A DNA stretch of 34,148 bases from Dysgonamonadaceae bacterium (GTDB lineage: Bacteria > Bacteroidota > Bacteroidia > Bacteroidales > Azobacteroidaceae). The notes under the pieces are model-generated. The model searched no databases. It worked only from the letters and a program-made list of their open reading frames with translations, and was not told where the DNA came from. The stretch spans positions 1-34,148 of the forward strand of contig JAISWH010000127.1 of NCBI GenBank assembly GCA_031271125.1, in the 5' to 3' direction. A program made the translations under genes and the position numbers. Positions 18,901 to 27,020 of this stretch are shown in pieces; the stretch's first letter is position 1, and the number at the start of each line of letters is the position of its first letter.

Positions 18901-19262
18901 CGATGGATTATGCCGTGAAATCGGTTCCCGATTACAATGTACCTTACGATTTCTATTCGATGAATGAGATTGCTACAACGTACTTATTAGCGGGGGATAC
19001 CGCTAAAGCGCGACAGATTAATGACAACCTGTTGGAATCCATTACCAAAGAGTTGGATTGGTATTCAAGGCTTGATGATAACGATTATACGTCCTTGTAT
19101 AGAGATATCAGGAATGACTTATACGCTATGGGGTATCTTCTGCAATTCTACCAGACGATTGATCCGGAAAAATATCAGGCTATAGTTGAAGATTACAATC
19201 GCTTTAGTAAACGGTTTGAAAGTGTTTCAAATAAGATGAACAGCGGCGGAGCAAACAAATAA
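15936..19262 (+). CDS. DUF2723-family polytopic membrane protein (TMEM260-like)
   Basis: [29 protein letters not shown] signature, many TM segments, [46 protein letters not shown]; start ATG 15936 after the promoter. Confidence 0.92.
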   Translation: [1108 protein letters not shown]

Positions 19263-19263
19263 C

Positions 19264-19878
19264 ATGTTGATAGAGAACCCTCCTAAACTATACCGCAGCT
19301 TGTATCGCGGTTCGCACTGGAGATTCACCACAGATGAAAAAGTCGTGTATCTCACATTCGATGACGGACCCATTCCGGAAATGACTCCCTGGGTTTTGGA
19401 TTTATTGGATAAGTATGGAATTAAAGCCACTTTTTTCTGTGTAGGCGATAATGTCCGTAAATATCCCGAAATTTACCAAATGGTACAGGATCGCGGCCAT
19501 ATCGTGGGAAATCATACTTTTCACCATTTGCAGGGTTGGAAAGTGACGACAGAAACCTATATCCAGGATGTAGAAGACGCTGCGAAACTGATAGACAGTA
19601 AATTATTTCGTCCCCCGCATGGACACATGCGTTTACCGCAATTTTACACCTTGAGAAAGGAATACAAAATGATCATGTGGGATGTCGTGACACGTGATTA
19701 TAGCCGGTTGATGACTGCCGATCAAGTATTTGAAGTCGTGAAAAAATACACCCGCAACGGTTCGATTATTGTGTTCCACGATTCTTTGAAATCGGGCGAC
19801 CGGATGAAAGAATCGTTGCCCCGGTCAATTGATTGGTTGATTGAAGAAGGGTACGGTTTTCGGTTGATTGAGGAATGA
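19264..19878 (+). CDS. Polysaccharide deacetylase (NodB homology) family protein
   Basis: VYLTFDDGPIPEMTPWVLDLLDKYGIKATFFCVGDNV, GNHTFHH, RPPHGHMR, IIVFHDS. Confidence 0.95.
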   Translation: MLIENPPKLYRSLYRGSHWRFTTDEKVVYLTFDDGPIPEMTPWVLDLLDKYGIKATFFCVGDNVRKYPEIYQMVQDRGHIVGNHTFHHLQGWKVTTETYIQDVEDAAKLIDSKLFRPPHGHMRLPQFYTLRKEYKMIMWDVVTRDYSRLMTADQVFEVVKKYTRNGSIIVFHDSLKSGDRMKESLPRSIDWLIEEGYGFRLIEE

Positions 19879-19955
19879 TCGCTCCTTTTTTCAATAGCAA
19901 TTTGTAAAAATAAAAACATAAAATATTTTAAAAAGCATAAAATTTGTATTGATAA

Positions 19956-19987
19956 TTTGCAAAATTAAAAGATTTAGAATATTTTTG
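19956..19987 (+). promoter_or_regulatory. Promoter for the Fur-family gene
   Basis: TTTG (19956-19959), 20 bp, TATTTTTG (19980-19987). Confidence 0.6.
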
Positions 19988-20035
19988 CAAACATATTTCA
20001 AAAACCTTACGTTGATCTATATTTATAAAAACAGA

Positions 20036-20449
20036 ATGATGGATGCGTTAAATATACTTAAAAGCAAAGGCTTAAAAAAAACGGCACAACGAATTATGTT
20101 AGTCAATATTCTACAGGCAAAAGGTATTTCACTTTCCGAGAATGAGATTAAAACGGGTATGGGGGCGATGTACGACCGGATTACCTTTTATAGAACCGTC
20201 CAAAAATTAATCGAAATGAATATTATTTACCGGATACCGGTTGATAATGTTATTAAATATGCGCTCAATAACACAGAAGAAATAAAAAAATTCCAAAATC
20301 CGGTTCGTTTCTTTTGTGAAAAATGCAATTCCACGTCATACTTAGAAAACCATCCGATACCTGATTTCCAGCTACCGGACGGATATGTTATACATGAATA
20401 CGAAGCGCTTATCAAAGGGACTTGCAGTTACTGCGCACAGAACGATTAA
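20036..20449 (+). CDS. Fur-family transcriptional regulator
   Basis: Winged-helix MYDRITFYRTVQKLIEMNIIYRI; CEKC and CSYC zinc cysteine pairs. Start ATG 20036 or 20039; the ORF-track start at 19949 precedes the promoter. Confidence 0.85.
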   Translation: MMDALNILKSKGLKKTAQRIMLVNILQAKGISLSENEIKTGMGAMYDRITFYRTVQKLIEMNIIYRIPVDNVIKYALNNTEEIKKFQNPVRFFCEKCNSTSYLENHPIPDFQLPDGYVIHEYEALIKGTCSYCAQND

Positions 20450-20469
20450 AATTCTTCACACAATGGCCG

Positions 20470-22008
20470 TCAAAATCCAAAGTCCAAACGATCCTGATCC
20501 ACCTCTTCAATTTGCTCTTCTTTTTCTTTTTTTGCTATTTGATGTACATCAACAGCCTGAATATTAATCGCTTTCACCGGACGCACCGGACAAATCGATT
20601 CACAACCGCCGCAACCGATACACAATTCGTCATACACATGCGGCAAAGTCAAAGCGTCTTCGTAAGGATCCATTTTTACCGCCCGCGTCGGACAATGTTC
20701 CGAACAAGCGCCGCAAGAAGTATGGTCGGTATAAACGACGCAACGATCTATGTCAAATCGGGCGATTCCGATTTGAGTTACCGATTTTTCCTCAATCGTC
20801 AATCGTTCGATTGCGCCGTTCGGGCAAATTTCCGAACAAATCGTACATTCGTAATTACAAAAAGCCGATTCGTAAAATGTCAAATGCGGTTTGAAAGCAT
20901 AATCCCATCCGAAGTTAAATCCCGCAGGTTTAAGGATTTGTTGCGGACAATGCGTAATACACAAGTGGCAAGCCGTACAATGTTTTTTGAAATGCGCCAA
21001 ACTTTTCGATCCCGGCGGCGTAACAGGCGTAAGTTTGGTAAAGTCTGCCGTTTCGCCCTTTTTTGCCCAGGCCGGAATGAACGGAAGCGTTGCCATCGCG
21101 CCGGCGCCTGTCAAAAGGAAAGAACGGCGTGAATGAGAAGGTATTTCATTTTTTTTCGTGTAAGCATAAGCAAACTGATATTTTATCCCATTGCTCTTGC
21201 ATCTATCCAAACAGTTGAAGCAAGCCACACAACGGGAATTATCCGCCGTTTTTTCTTTGCTGTCGATGCATTGTGATTTACAGGATTTTTCACACAGTCC
21301 GCAACTCGTACATTTCGATTGGTTCAAAACGATCCTGAAAACGGAAAATCCGGAGAGAATCCCCAACAATGAACCGACAGGACAAATCGTATTGCAAAAC
21401 AAACGGCCCCTGAGAAACGCCGTTAGGCCGACAACCAGCAAGGCAATAACCGCAATTGCCAACGAAAAACTTGTAATGGTATGAATCGTTACATGATAAA
21501 AATCGTAGTTGTTGAACTTCAGCGCTATCCAATTTACCAGGTTATTTCCTTCCATTACCGCCGGACGGAAAAGATTGACCGCAATCCGTCCGAAATTACT
21601 ATAAGGGTCTAAGTACAAAACCGGTACGGTGATTCCGAAAATCAGAAACAAGACGCAAACAGCCAACAAAGAATAACGCAGTATCGTTTGAGGTTTCGCA
21701 TATGCAAACCAACGCCTTTTCCTGTTTTTTTTCTTTCCTCTCCTTGTAAACCATGCAATTATGTCCTGCAGGATGCCTAATGGACAAATCACCGAGCAAT
21801 AAACCCGTCCGAAAAGAAAGGTCAACAAAAACAAGCCGATCAAAATACCGGCGCTTCCCACTAAAATAGCCGGCACAACTTGGATATGAGCCAATCCATG
21901 CAGCAACGGAGGTAAAATATTCGCGAAATCACAGAAATAAAGAAGCAAAGGAATAAAAATCAATAGCGCGAGTACGAGCCTGATTGTTTTTAGGATATTA
22001 AATTTCAT
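20470..22008 (-). CDS. NapH/NosR-like membrane polyferredoxin fused to a NapG-like periplasmic 4Fe-4S domain
   Basis: CPLGILQD and CPVGSLLG motifs, CTSCGLCEKSC, CVACFNCLDRC, CTACHLCITHCP, CTICSEICP, CGACSEHCP, CIGCGGCESICP; internal SRRSFLLTGAGAMATLPFIPAWA. Confidence 0.9.
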   Translation of the reverse strand: MKFNILKTIRLVLALLIFIPLLLYFCDFANILPPLLHGLAHIQVVPAILVGSAGILIGLFLLTFLFGRVYCSVICPLGILQDIIAWFTRRGKKKNRKRRWFAYAKPQTILRYSLLAVCVLFLIFGITVPVLYLDPYSNFGRIAVNLFRPAVMEGNNLVNWIALKFNNYDFYHVTIHTITSFSLAIAVIALLVVGLTAFLRGRLFCNTICPVGSLLGILSGFSVFRIVLNQSKCTSCGLCEKSCKSQCIDSKEKTADNSRCVACFNCLDRCKSNGIKYQFAYAYTKKNEIPSHSRRSFLLTGAGAMATLPFIPAWAKKGETADFTKLTPVTPPGSKSLAHFKKHCTACHLCITHCPQQILKPAGFNFGWDYAFKPHLTFYESAFCNYECTICSEICPNGAIERLTIEEKSVTQIGIARFDIDRCVVYTDHTSCGACSEHCPTRAVKMDPYEDALTLPHVYDELCIGCGGCESICPVRPVKAINIQAVDVHQIAKKEKEEQIEEVDQDRLDFGF

Positions 22009-22021
22009 ACATACAAATATG

Positions 22022-22951
22022 TCAGATCTTAATTCTCTTTACATTCAATTTGTCAATGCTTTGCGTTCCCAAATTCAATTTTTCCCCGTTAGCAATATGT
22101 CCGACTTTCTTAATATCCATCGGTTGAACCTGATTGAACAAGCCGATAGCAGCTGTATCGGCAGCGACAATGTCTTTAGAAATAATGAGCGTTTTCAGTA
22201 CGCTTGTGTCGGATACCGAACGGCCTTGCGGTCCGTTTTTACGCATACAACGGTAAGCGTCGACAATGTTCAGCGCCGGTTTTTTGGGCCAGGTGCAAAT
22301 ATCGGCGATACATTGTTGCAGGTCATTAGCGTGGAAATAGGGTCTGTCCCACACAATACCCATGTAATTTTTCATTGCGATCGACATTTGTGCGCCGTCG
22401 TGATTTTTCAGTACAGGCACGTTAAACCAAACATCAGTTTCCAGCAAGGCTTGATGTATTTTGGTCGATTTCAGTATCCTGGCTTGCGGAAGTTTCACTT
22501 CCTTGTAATATACTTCGTCATTGGCGGGGACAACGGTTGCACCTGCCGCTTCAGCCGCTTTCTTAATGCCGGAATTTTCGTAGCATTTTAGCCAATTATC
22601 GCAAGTATGGTCGAAAACAGTTACTTTCTTGGCGCCGGCCTTGATACATTGTTCCACCAATGCTTTTATTAATTCGGGATTGGTATTGGCTGCAAAATCA
22701 GGTCGTTTGTCCCAACCGATATTGGGTTTAATTACTACGCTTTGCCCTTTTTTGACATACTTTCCGATACCACCCATTTCTTTCAATGCTCTTTCTAAGA
22801 GTTGCGCCGGTTCGCCGCCCATCACGGCAACCATGTCCGGGACCGTTTCCACCATCATCGTATTTGTTTCTATTGCAGCTTGCAACTTATTGAATGTCAG
22901 TGCTGCAACCCCCAACGCTGTACTTGTTTTTAAAAAATCACGTCTTTTCAT
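22022..22951 (-). CDS. DUF362-domain protein with Tat-like signal
   Basis: MKRRDFLKTSTALGVAALTF signal; VVIKPNIGWDKRPDFAANTNPELIKALVEQC; NVPVLKNHDGAQMSIAMKNYMGIVWDR. Confidence 0.9.
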   Translation of the reverse strand: MKRRDFLKTSTALGVAALTFNKLQAAIETNTMMVETVPDMVAVMGGEPAQLLERALKEMGGIGKYVKKGQSVVIKPNIGWDKRPDFAANTNPELIKALVEQCIKAGAKKVTVFDHTCDNWLKCYENSGIKKAAEAAGATVVPANDEVYYKEVKLPQARILKSTKIHQALLETDVWFNVPVLKNHDGAQMSIAMKNYMGIVWDRPYFHANDLQQCIADICTWPKKPALNIVDAYRCMRKNGPQGRSVSDTSVLKTLIISKDIVAADTAAIGLFNQVQPMDIKKVGHIANGEKLNLGTQSIDKLNVKRIKI

Positions 22952-22982
22952 CTCTAATGCCTGTTTATTAAATAAAATTCGT

Positions 22983-23004
22983 GCAATATTACTAAAAATA
23001 TTGC
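22983..23004. repeat. Inverted repeat GCAATATT-ACTAAA-AATATTGC upstream of the DUF362 gene
   Basis: Perfect 8-bp arms, 6-nt loop, about 32 bp from the start codon. Confidence 0.6.
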
Positions 23005-23127
23005 GAAATCAGAGTAAAAATTTCATCCATTTTTTATATCATGTAATATTTTTAATTTTTTTTCGTCATATATAACAGAAAGTAAGAATTAAAATAAATA
23101 TATAATTTAATCTTAATTTTTTTCACA

Positions 23128-23844
23128 ATGAAAACAAAAGTAGCAACATTATTATTGTGTACGGTTCTTTCCTGTATAAGTTCAAATGTGGCAAATGCCG
23201 GCGAACAAAACAGAGAAGTGGGTACATTCCGGAAAATTCAAGTCAGCGCGGGAATAGACGTTTATTTTATGCAGGAAAAAACGCAAAGTATTCGTGTAGA
23301 AACGAAAAATGTAGAGGCGGACAAAGTCATTACCGAAGTAAAAAACGAAACGCTTGTCATCAAAATGAAAAGCCATAAAGGTTTTAGCTTTGGGATTGGC
23401 AAGAAAATGTCAATTAAGGTGTATGTATCCGCACCGGTCCTGGAAGGAATAAGCACGTCGGGCGGATCGGATTTTTATGCCGATGATTTGAAAAGTTCGG
23501 ATTTCAGTATTTCTTCATCGGGTGGGGCGGATATTCATATCGGAAACCTGACCGTCGACGGCAAAACAAATATATCCACTTCCGGCGGTTCCGATTGCAA
23601 TATTAAAAACCTGAAAACAAACGTCTGTAATTTGGCTTCCAGCGGGGGAAGCGATATAAAAATCGGGATAGAAACATCGGGCAACTTGACGGTAGCCGCT
23701 TCCGGAGCATCCGACATCAAACTAAGCGGGAAAGCTAATTCGGTGTGGGTTGCCGCTTCCGGTGGGGCGGATATAGATGTGCGGAATTTGGAATATAAAC
23801 AAATAGATTCTAAGGCTTCGGGCGGGGCGGATATTCATAAATAG
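23128..23844 (+). CDS. DUF2807 (head GIN-type) secreted protein with SGGSD repeats
   Basis: Signal peptide (LLLCTVLSCISSNVANA), REVGTFRKIQVSAGIDVYF, seven SGGSD/SGGAD/SGASD repeats. Confidence 0.9.
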   Translation: MKTKVATLLLCTVLSCISSNVANAGEQNREVGTFRKIQVSAGIDVYFMQEKTQSIRVETKNVEADKVITEVKNETLVIKMKSHKGFSFGIGKKMSIKVYVSAPVLEGISTSGGSDFYADDLKSSDFSISSSGGADIHIGNLTVDGKTNISTSGGSDCNIKNLKTNVCNLASSGGSDIKIGIETSGNLTVAASGASDIKLSGKANSVWVAASGGADIDVRNLEYKQIDSKASGGADIHK

Positions 23845-24964
23845 TTAAAGAAAAAATCACCTCAGCTGCCCGGTCGGAAGCGCCGGGCTTACCAAGCCGG
23901 TCAATAATTTCCCGGTATCCGGATTGTAGCCGGCTTATATACTGCCCGTTATTCAGCAAGTCGTTTAACTCTTCGCGGATGTTTTCCGTGGAAAAGCGCT
24001 CGTTGAATAGCTCTTTGACAACCATTTTACCGGCAATCAGGTTCACCAAGGAAATGTAACGGACTTTGAAAAAATGCCGCCAGATAAATCCGGCTAAATA
24101 TTTGAGCGGCGTTTTATAGCAAACCGCCTGCGGAACACGGAAAAGCGCCGTTTCCAAAGTAGCGGTACCTGATGTAACCAAAGCCGCTTTGGCCTGTTGC
24201 AGCAAACGATAAGTAGAATCAAAAACAATTCCGGCAGGATAATTAACCAGATAAGGACGATAAAAATCAGGGTCAATCCCGGGTGCGCCGGCAATTACAG
24301 GTTGGTAGTCCCCGTAAGTGGCGGCAGCCTCCAGCATAAAAGGAAGGTTATCCTTAATTTCCTGCTTTCGGCTACCCGCTAACAGTGCGATTATAGGTTT
24401 ATCAGCCAATCGGTTTCGGATGGTGAATTCGTCAAAAGATTCCGTGGAAAAAGCCCCTCCGGCTATCGCATCAACCGTCGGATTTCCCACATATTCCACC
24501 TCATAATTGTGTTTCCGGTAAAAGTCAGGCTCAAAAGGAAAGATACATAACATTCGATCTACATATTTTCGAATGAGATGTATCCTGTTTTCCTTCCACG
24601 CCCATATTTTCGGAGATATGTAATAACAAACAGGTATTTGTAATTTTTCTTTTACAAATTGAGCTATCTTAAGATTAAAACCCGGATAATCAATCAAAAT
24701 CACTCTGTCGGGAATCCAGGCTTCAATCTCGCGTTTACATAAATCCAGATTAATGAAGATTGTTTTCAAATGAAGCAATACGGGAATAAATCCCATATAC
24801 GCCATATCTTTGTAATGTTTAAGCATTTTACCGCCAACCGATTGCATGAGATCGCCTCCGAAAAAACGAAAATCAGCTTCTCGGTCGATTTTCTTCAAGG
24901 ATTTCATCAAATTAGATGCATGCAAATCACCTGAAGCCTCGCCGGCAACTAAAAAGTATTTCAA
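23810..24964 (-). CDS. lpxB: Lipid-A-disaccharide synthase
   Basis: KYFLVAGEASGDLHASNLMKSL, DYPGFNLKIAQF, CYYISPKIWAWKENRI, VTSGTATLETALF. Confidence 0.96.
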   Translation of the reverse strand: MKYFLVAGEASGDLHASNLMKSLKKIDREADFRFFGGDLMQSVGGKMLKHYKDMAYMGFIPVLLHLKTIFINLDLCKREIEAWIPDRVILIDYPGFNLKIAQFVKEKLQIPVCYYISPKIWAWKENRIHLIRKYVDRMLCIFPFEPDFYRKHNYEVEYVGNPTVDAIAGGAFSTESFDEFTIRNRLADKPIIALLAGSRKQEIKDNLPFMLEAAATYGDYQPVIAGAPGIDPDFYRPYLVNYPAGIVFDSTYRLLQQAKAALVTSGTATLETALFRVPQAVCYKTPLKYLAGFIWRHFFKVRYISLVNLIAGKMVVKELFNERFSTENIREELNDLLNNGQYISRLQSGYREIIDRLGKPGASDRAAEVIFSLTIYEYPPRPKP

Positions 24965-26115
24965 GCAAGGAATCCTAACAAAACACCTGCGGCAACTGCC
25001 GAACCGATAACGCCTGCGACATTCGGACCCATGGCGTGCATCAACAGATAATTGGTCGGATCATATTCCAAACCGACTCTCTGGGAAATACGGGCCGACA
25101 TGGGAACTGCCGAAACCCCTGCACTACCGATTAACGGGTTGATTTTGTTTCCCCGTTTCAGGAACAAATTGAAGATTTTCACAAACATTACGCCTCCAAA
25201 AGTTGCAATCATGAAAGAAAAAGCCCCTATCAGGAAAATTTTAAAAGAATCCCATTTCAAGAAAATATCGGCTTGTGTAGATGCGCCAACCGTAAGACCC
25301 AAAATGATGGTAATGATGTCGATCATCGGTCCGCGAGCGGTTTCCGCCAAACGCCGGGTAACACCGGATTCTCTCAGCAAGTTTCCGAAAAACAACATCC
25401 CCAACAACGGAAGACCCGAAGGCACGAAAAAGCAAGTCAGCATCAAACCGATAATCGGAAACATGATTTTTTCCGTTTGCGTAACCACGCGAAGCGGTTT
25501 CATGCGAATCAATCTTTCTTTTTTAGTGGTGAGCAAACGCATAATCGGCGGTTGAATAACCGGAACAAGCGCCATATAGGAATAAGCCGAAATGGCGATT
25601 ACACCAATCAAATGAGGCGCTAACTTGGATGTAAGGAAGATAGCCGTTGGGCCGTCTGCACCTCCGATAATACCGATTGCACCTGCCTGTGCAGGATCAA
25701 ATCCTAAAGCCAAAGCAATCATATACGCACCGAAAACGCCAAATTGAGCGGATGCCCCGACTAACATTAGTTTGGGGTTGGAAATCAGCGCCGAAAAGTC
25801 GGTCATAGCGCCTATTCCGAGAAAAATCAGCGGCGGATACCAACCGGTCTTAACCCCTTGATACAAAATGTTTAATACCGAACCATGCTCATAAATCCCC
25901 AATTCCAGGCCGGCGTCTTTAAAAGGAATGTTCCCTATTAAAATCCCAAATCCGATAGGAACCAGCAACATAGGTTCAAAATCTTTGGCGATAGCCAGAT
26001 AAATGAACACTACTCCCACTAGAAGCATCGCGATATGTCCAACCGTGAAATTGGCAAAACTTGTATAACTCCAGAAAATTTCCAGGTTATCCCCAAGAAA
26101 TGATAAAAAATCCAT
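24961..26115 (-). CDS. oadB: Sodium-translocating decarboxylase, beta subunit
   Basis: GAIGIIGGADGPTAIFLTSKLAPHLIG, LLPLLGMLFFGNLLRESGVT-like region, NYLLMHAMGPNVAGVIGSAVAAG. Confidence 0.95.
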   Translation of the reverse strand: MDFLSFLGDNLEIFWSYTSFANFTVGHIAMLLVGVVFIYLAIAKDFEPMLLVPIGFGILIGNIPFKDAGLELGIYEHGSVLNILYQGVKTGWYPPLIFLGIGAMTDFSALISNPKLMLVGASAQFGVFGAYMIALALGFDPAQAGAIGIIGGADGPTAIFLTSKLAPHLIGVIAISAYSYMALVPVIQPPIMRLLTTKKERLIRMKPLRVVTQTEKIMFPIIGLMLTCFFVPSGLPLLGMLFFGNLLRESGVTRRLAETARGPMIDIITIILGLTVGASTQADIFLKWDSFKIFLIGAFSFMIATFGGVMFVKIFNLFLKRGNKINPLIGSAGVSAVPMSARISQRVGLEYDPTNYLLMHAMGPNVAGVIGSAVAAGVLLGFLA

Positions 26116-26119
26116 ACGC

Positions 26120-26536
26120 TTATTCGATTATAATGAGATCAGCGCCTTCCAGCACGGAATCTCCTTTGTTTACTTTCACTTCCTTAATCACGCCATCGCG
26201 GTCGGAATTGATGGCATTTTCCATTTTCATGGCTTCCAGAACTATCACTTTTTGCCCTTTTTTCACCGCATCGCCCGGTTTGCATATAATGTCGAGAATG
26301 ACGCCGGGTAACGGTGATTTCAACGCACCCGGGCCGACGTTTGTCTGCGGACGAACCACGGGAGGCGTCGTCGTCTGAGCCGGACGCTTGATTGTAACTA
26401 CCTGTTTTTTAGCAGGCTTATTCATCTCTACTTTGTAAGGCGTACCATTCACTTCTACTTCGGCTATGGTACCCTCTATGGAGTTTATAGCAACTTTATA
26501 AACACTTCCGTTGATTGTATATTTAAAACTTTTCAT
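26120..26536 (-). CDS. Biotin carrier (biotin/lipoyl attachment) subunit
   Basis: SPLPGVILDIICKPGDAVKKGQKVIVLEAMKMENAI. Confidence 0.94.
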   Translation of the reverse strand: MKSFKYTINGSVYKVAINSIEGTIAEVEVNGTPYKVEMNKPAKKQVVTIKRPAQTTTPPVVRPQTNVGPGALKSPLPGVILDIICKPGDAVKKGQKVIVLEAMKMENAINSDRDGVIKEVKVNKGDSVLEGADLIIIE

Positions 26537-26549
26537 ACTTTTTACTCAT

Positions 26550-26996
26550 TTACTTCTTTACAGGCACCTCTCTCAATGTATAAATCTTCGAATTCCAAGG
26601 CGAATAAGCGCTTGCTTTGTTCTTGATTGTCAAAATCGTATTTTCTTCGTCGTGCAATTCGGTCGCTTCGTAAATAGCCATGGCAATCGCGGCAAATAAC
26701 TCGCCCGACCGTTCCGTAACTTCTTTTGCTTCTTCATGACTTAATCCGGAAAAAATCATAGCCCGTCTGTGGCCCAGATGAACGGAAATCTTTCCAATCA
26801 ATTTGAAAGCAAGATAAAGTATCACAAGACAACAAAACACGACGCTCATAGCCGTTATTGTCATTCCTATGCCGATGCCGTCGTGAATCCGGAAACCTTC
26901 GATTTTTTCGTTAGACAGCGCATTGGCAAATTGCGCCTGCATGACGATTACGACAAACAGGAGCATACGCAAACCAATATTTATTTTTTGTTTCAT
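26550..26996 (-). CDS. OadG-like gamma subunit of sodium pump decarboxylase
   Basis: Single TM (GMTITAMSVVFCCLVILYLAFKLIGKI), position between mmdA and biotin carrier, C-terminal AAIAMAIYEATELHDEENTILTIKNKASAYSPWNSKIYTLREVP. Confidence 0.85.
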   Translation of the reverse strand: MKQKINIGLRMLLFVVIVMQAQFANALSNEKIEGFRIHDGIGIGMTITAMSVVFCCLVILYLAFKLIGKISVHLGHRRAMIFSGLSHEEAKEVTERSGELFAAIAMAIYEATELHDEENTILTIKNKASAYSPWNSKIYTLREVPVKK

Positions 26997-27020
26997 TCGT
27001 ATTAATTTTTTAACCCCAAA

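Noticed and set aside
20422-21132. Long plus-strand ORF (236 aa) antisense to the polyferredoxin gene
   Set aside because: Arg/Phe-rich shadow ORF without domain features; the opposite strand has six convincing Fe-S motifs.
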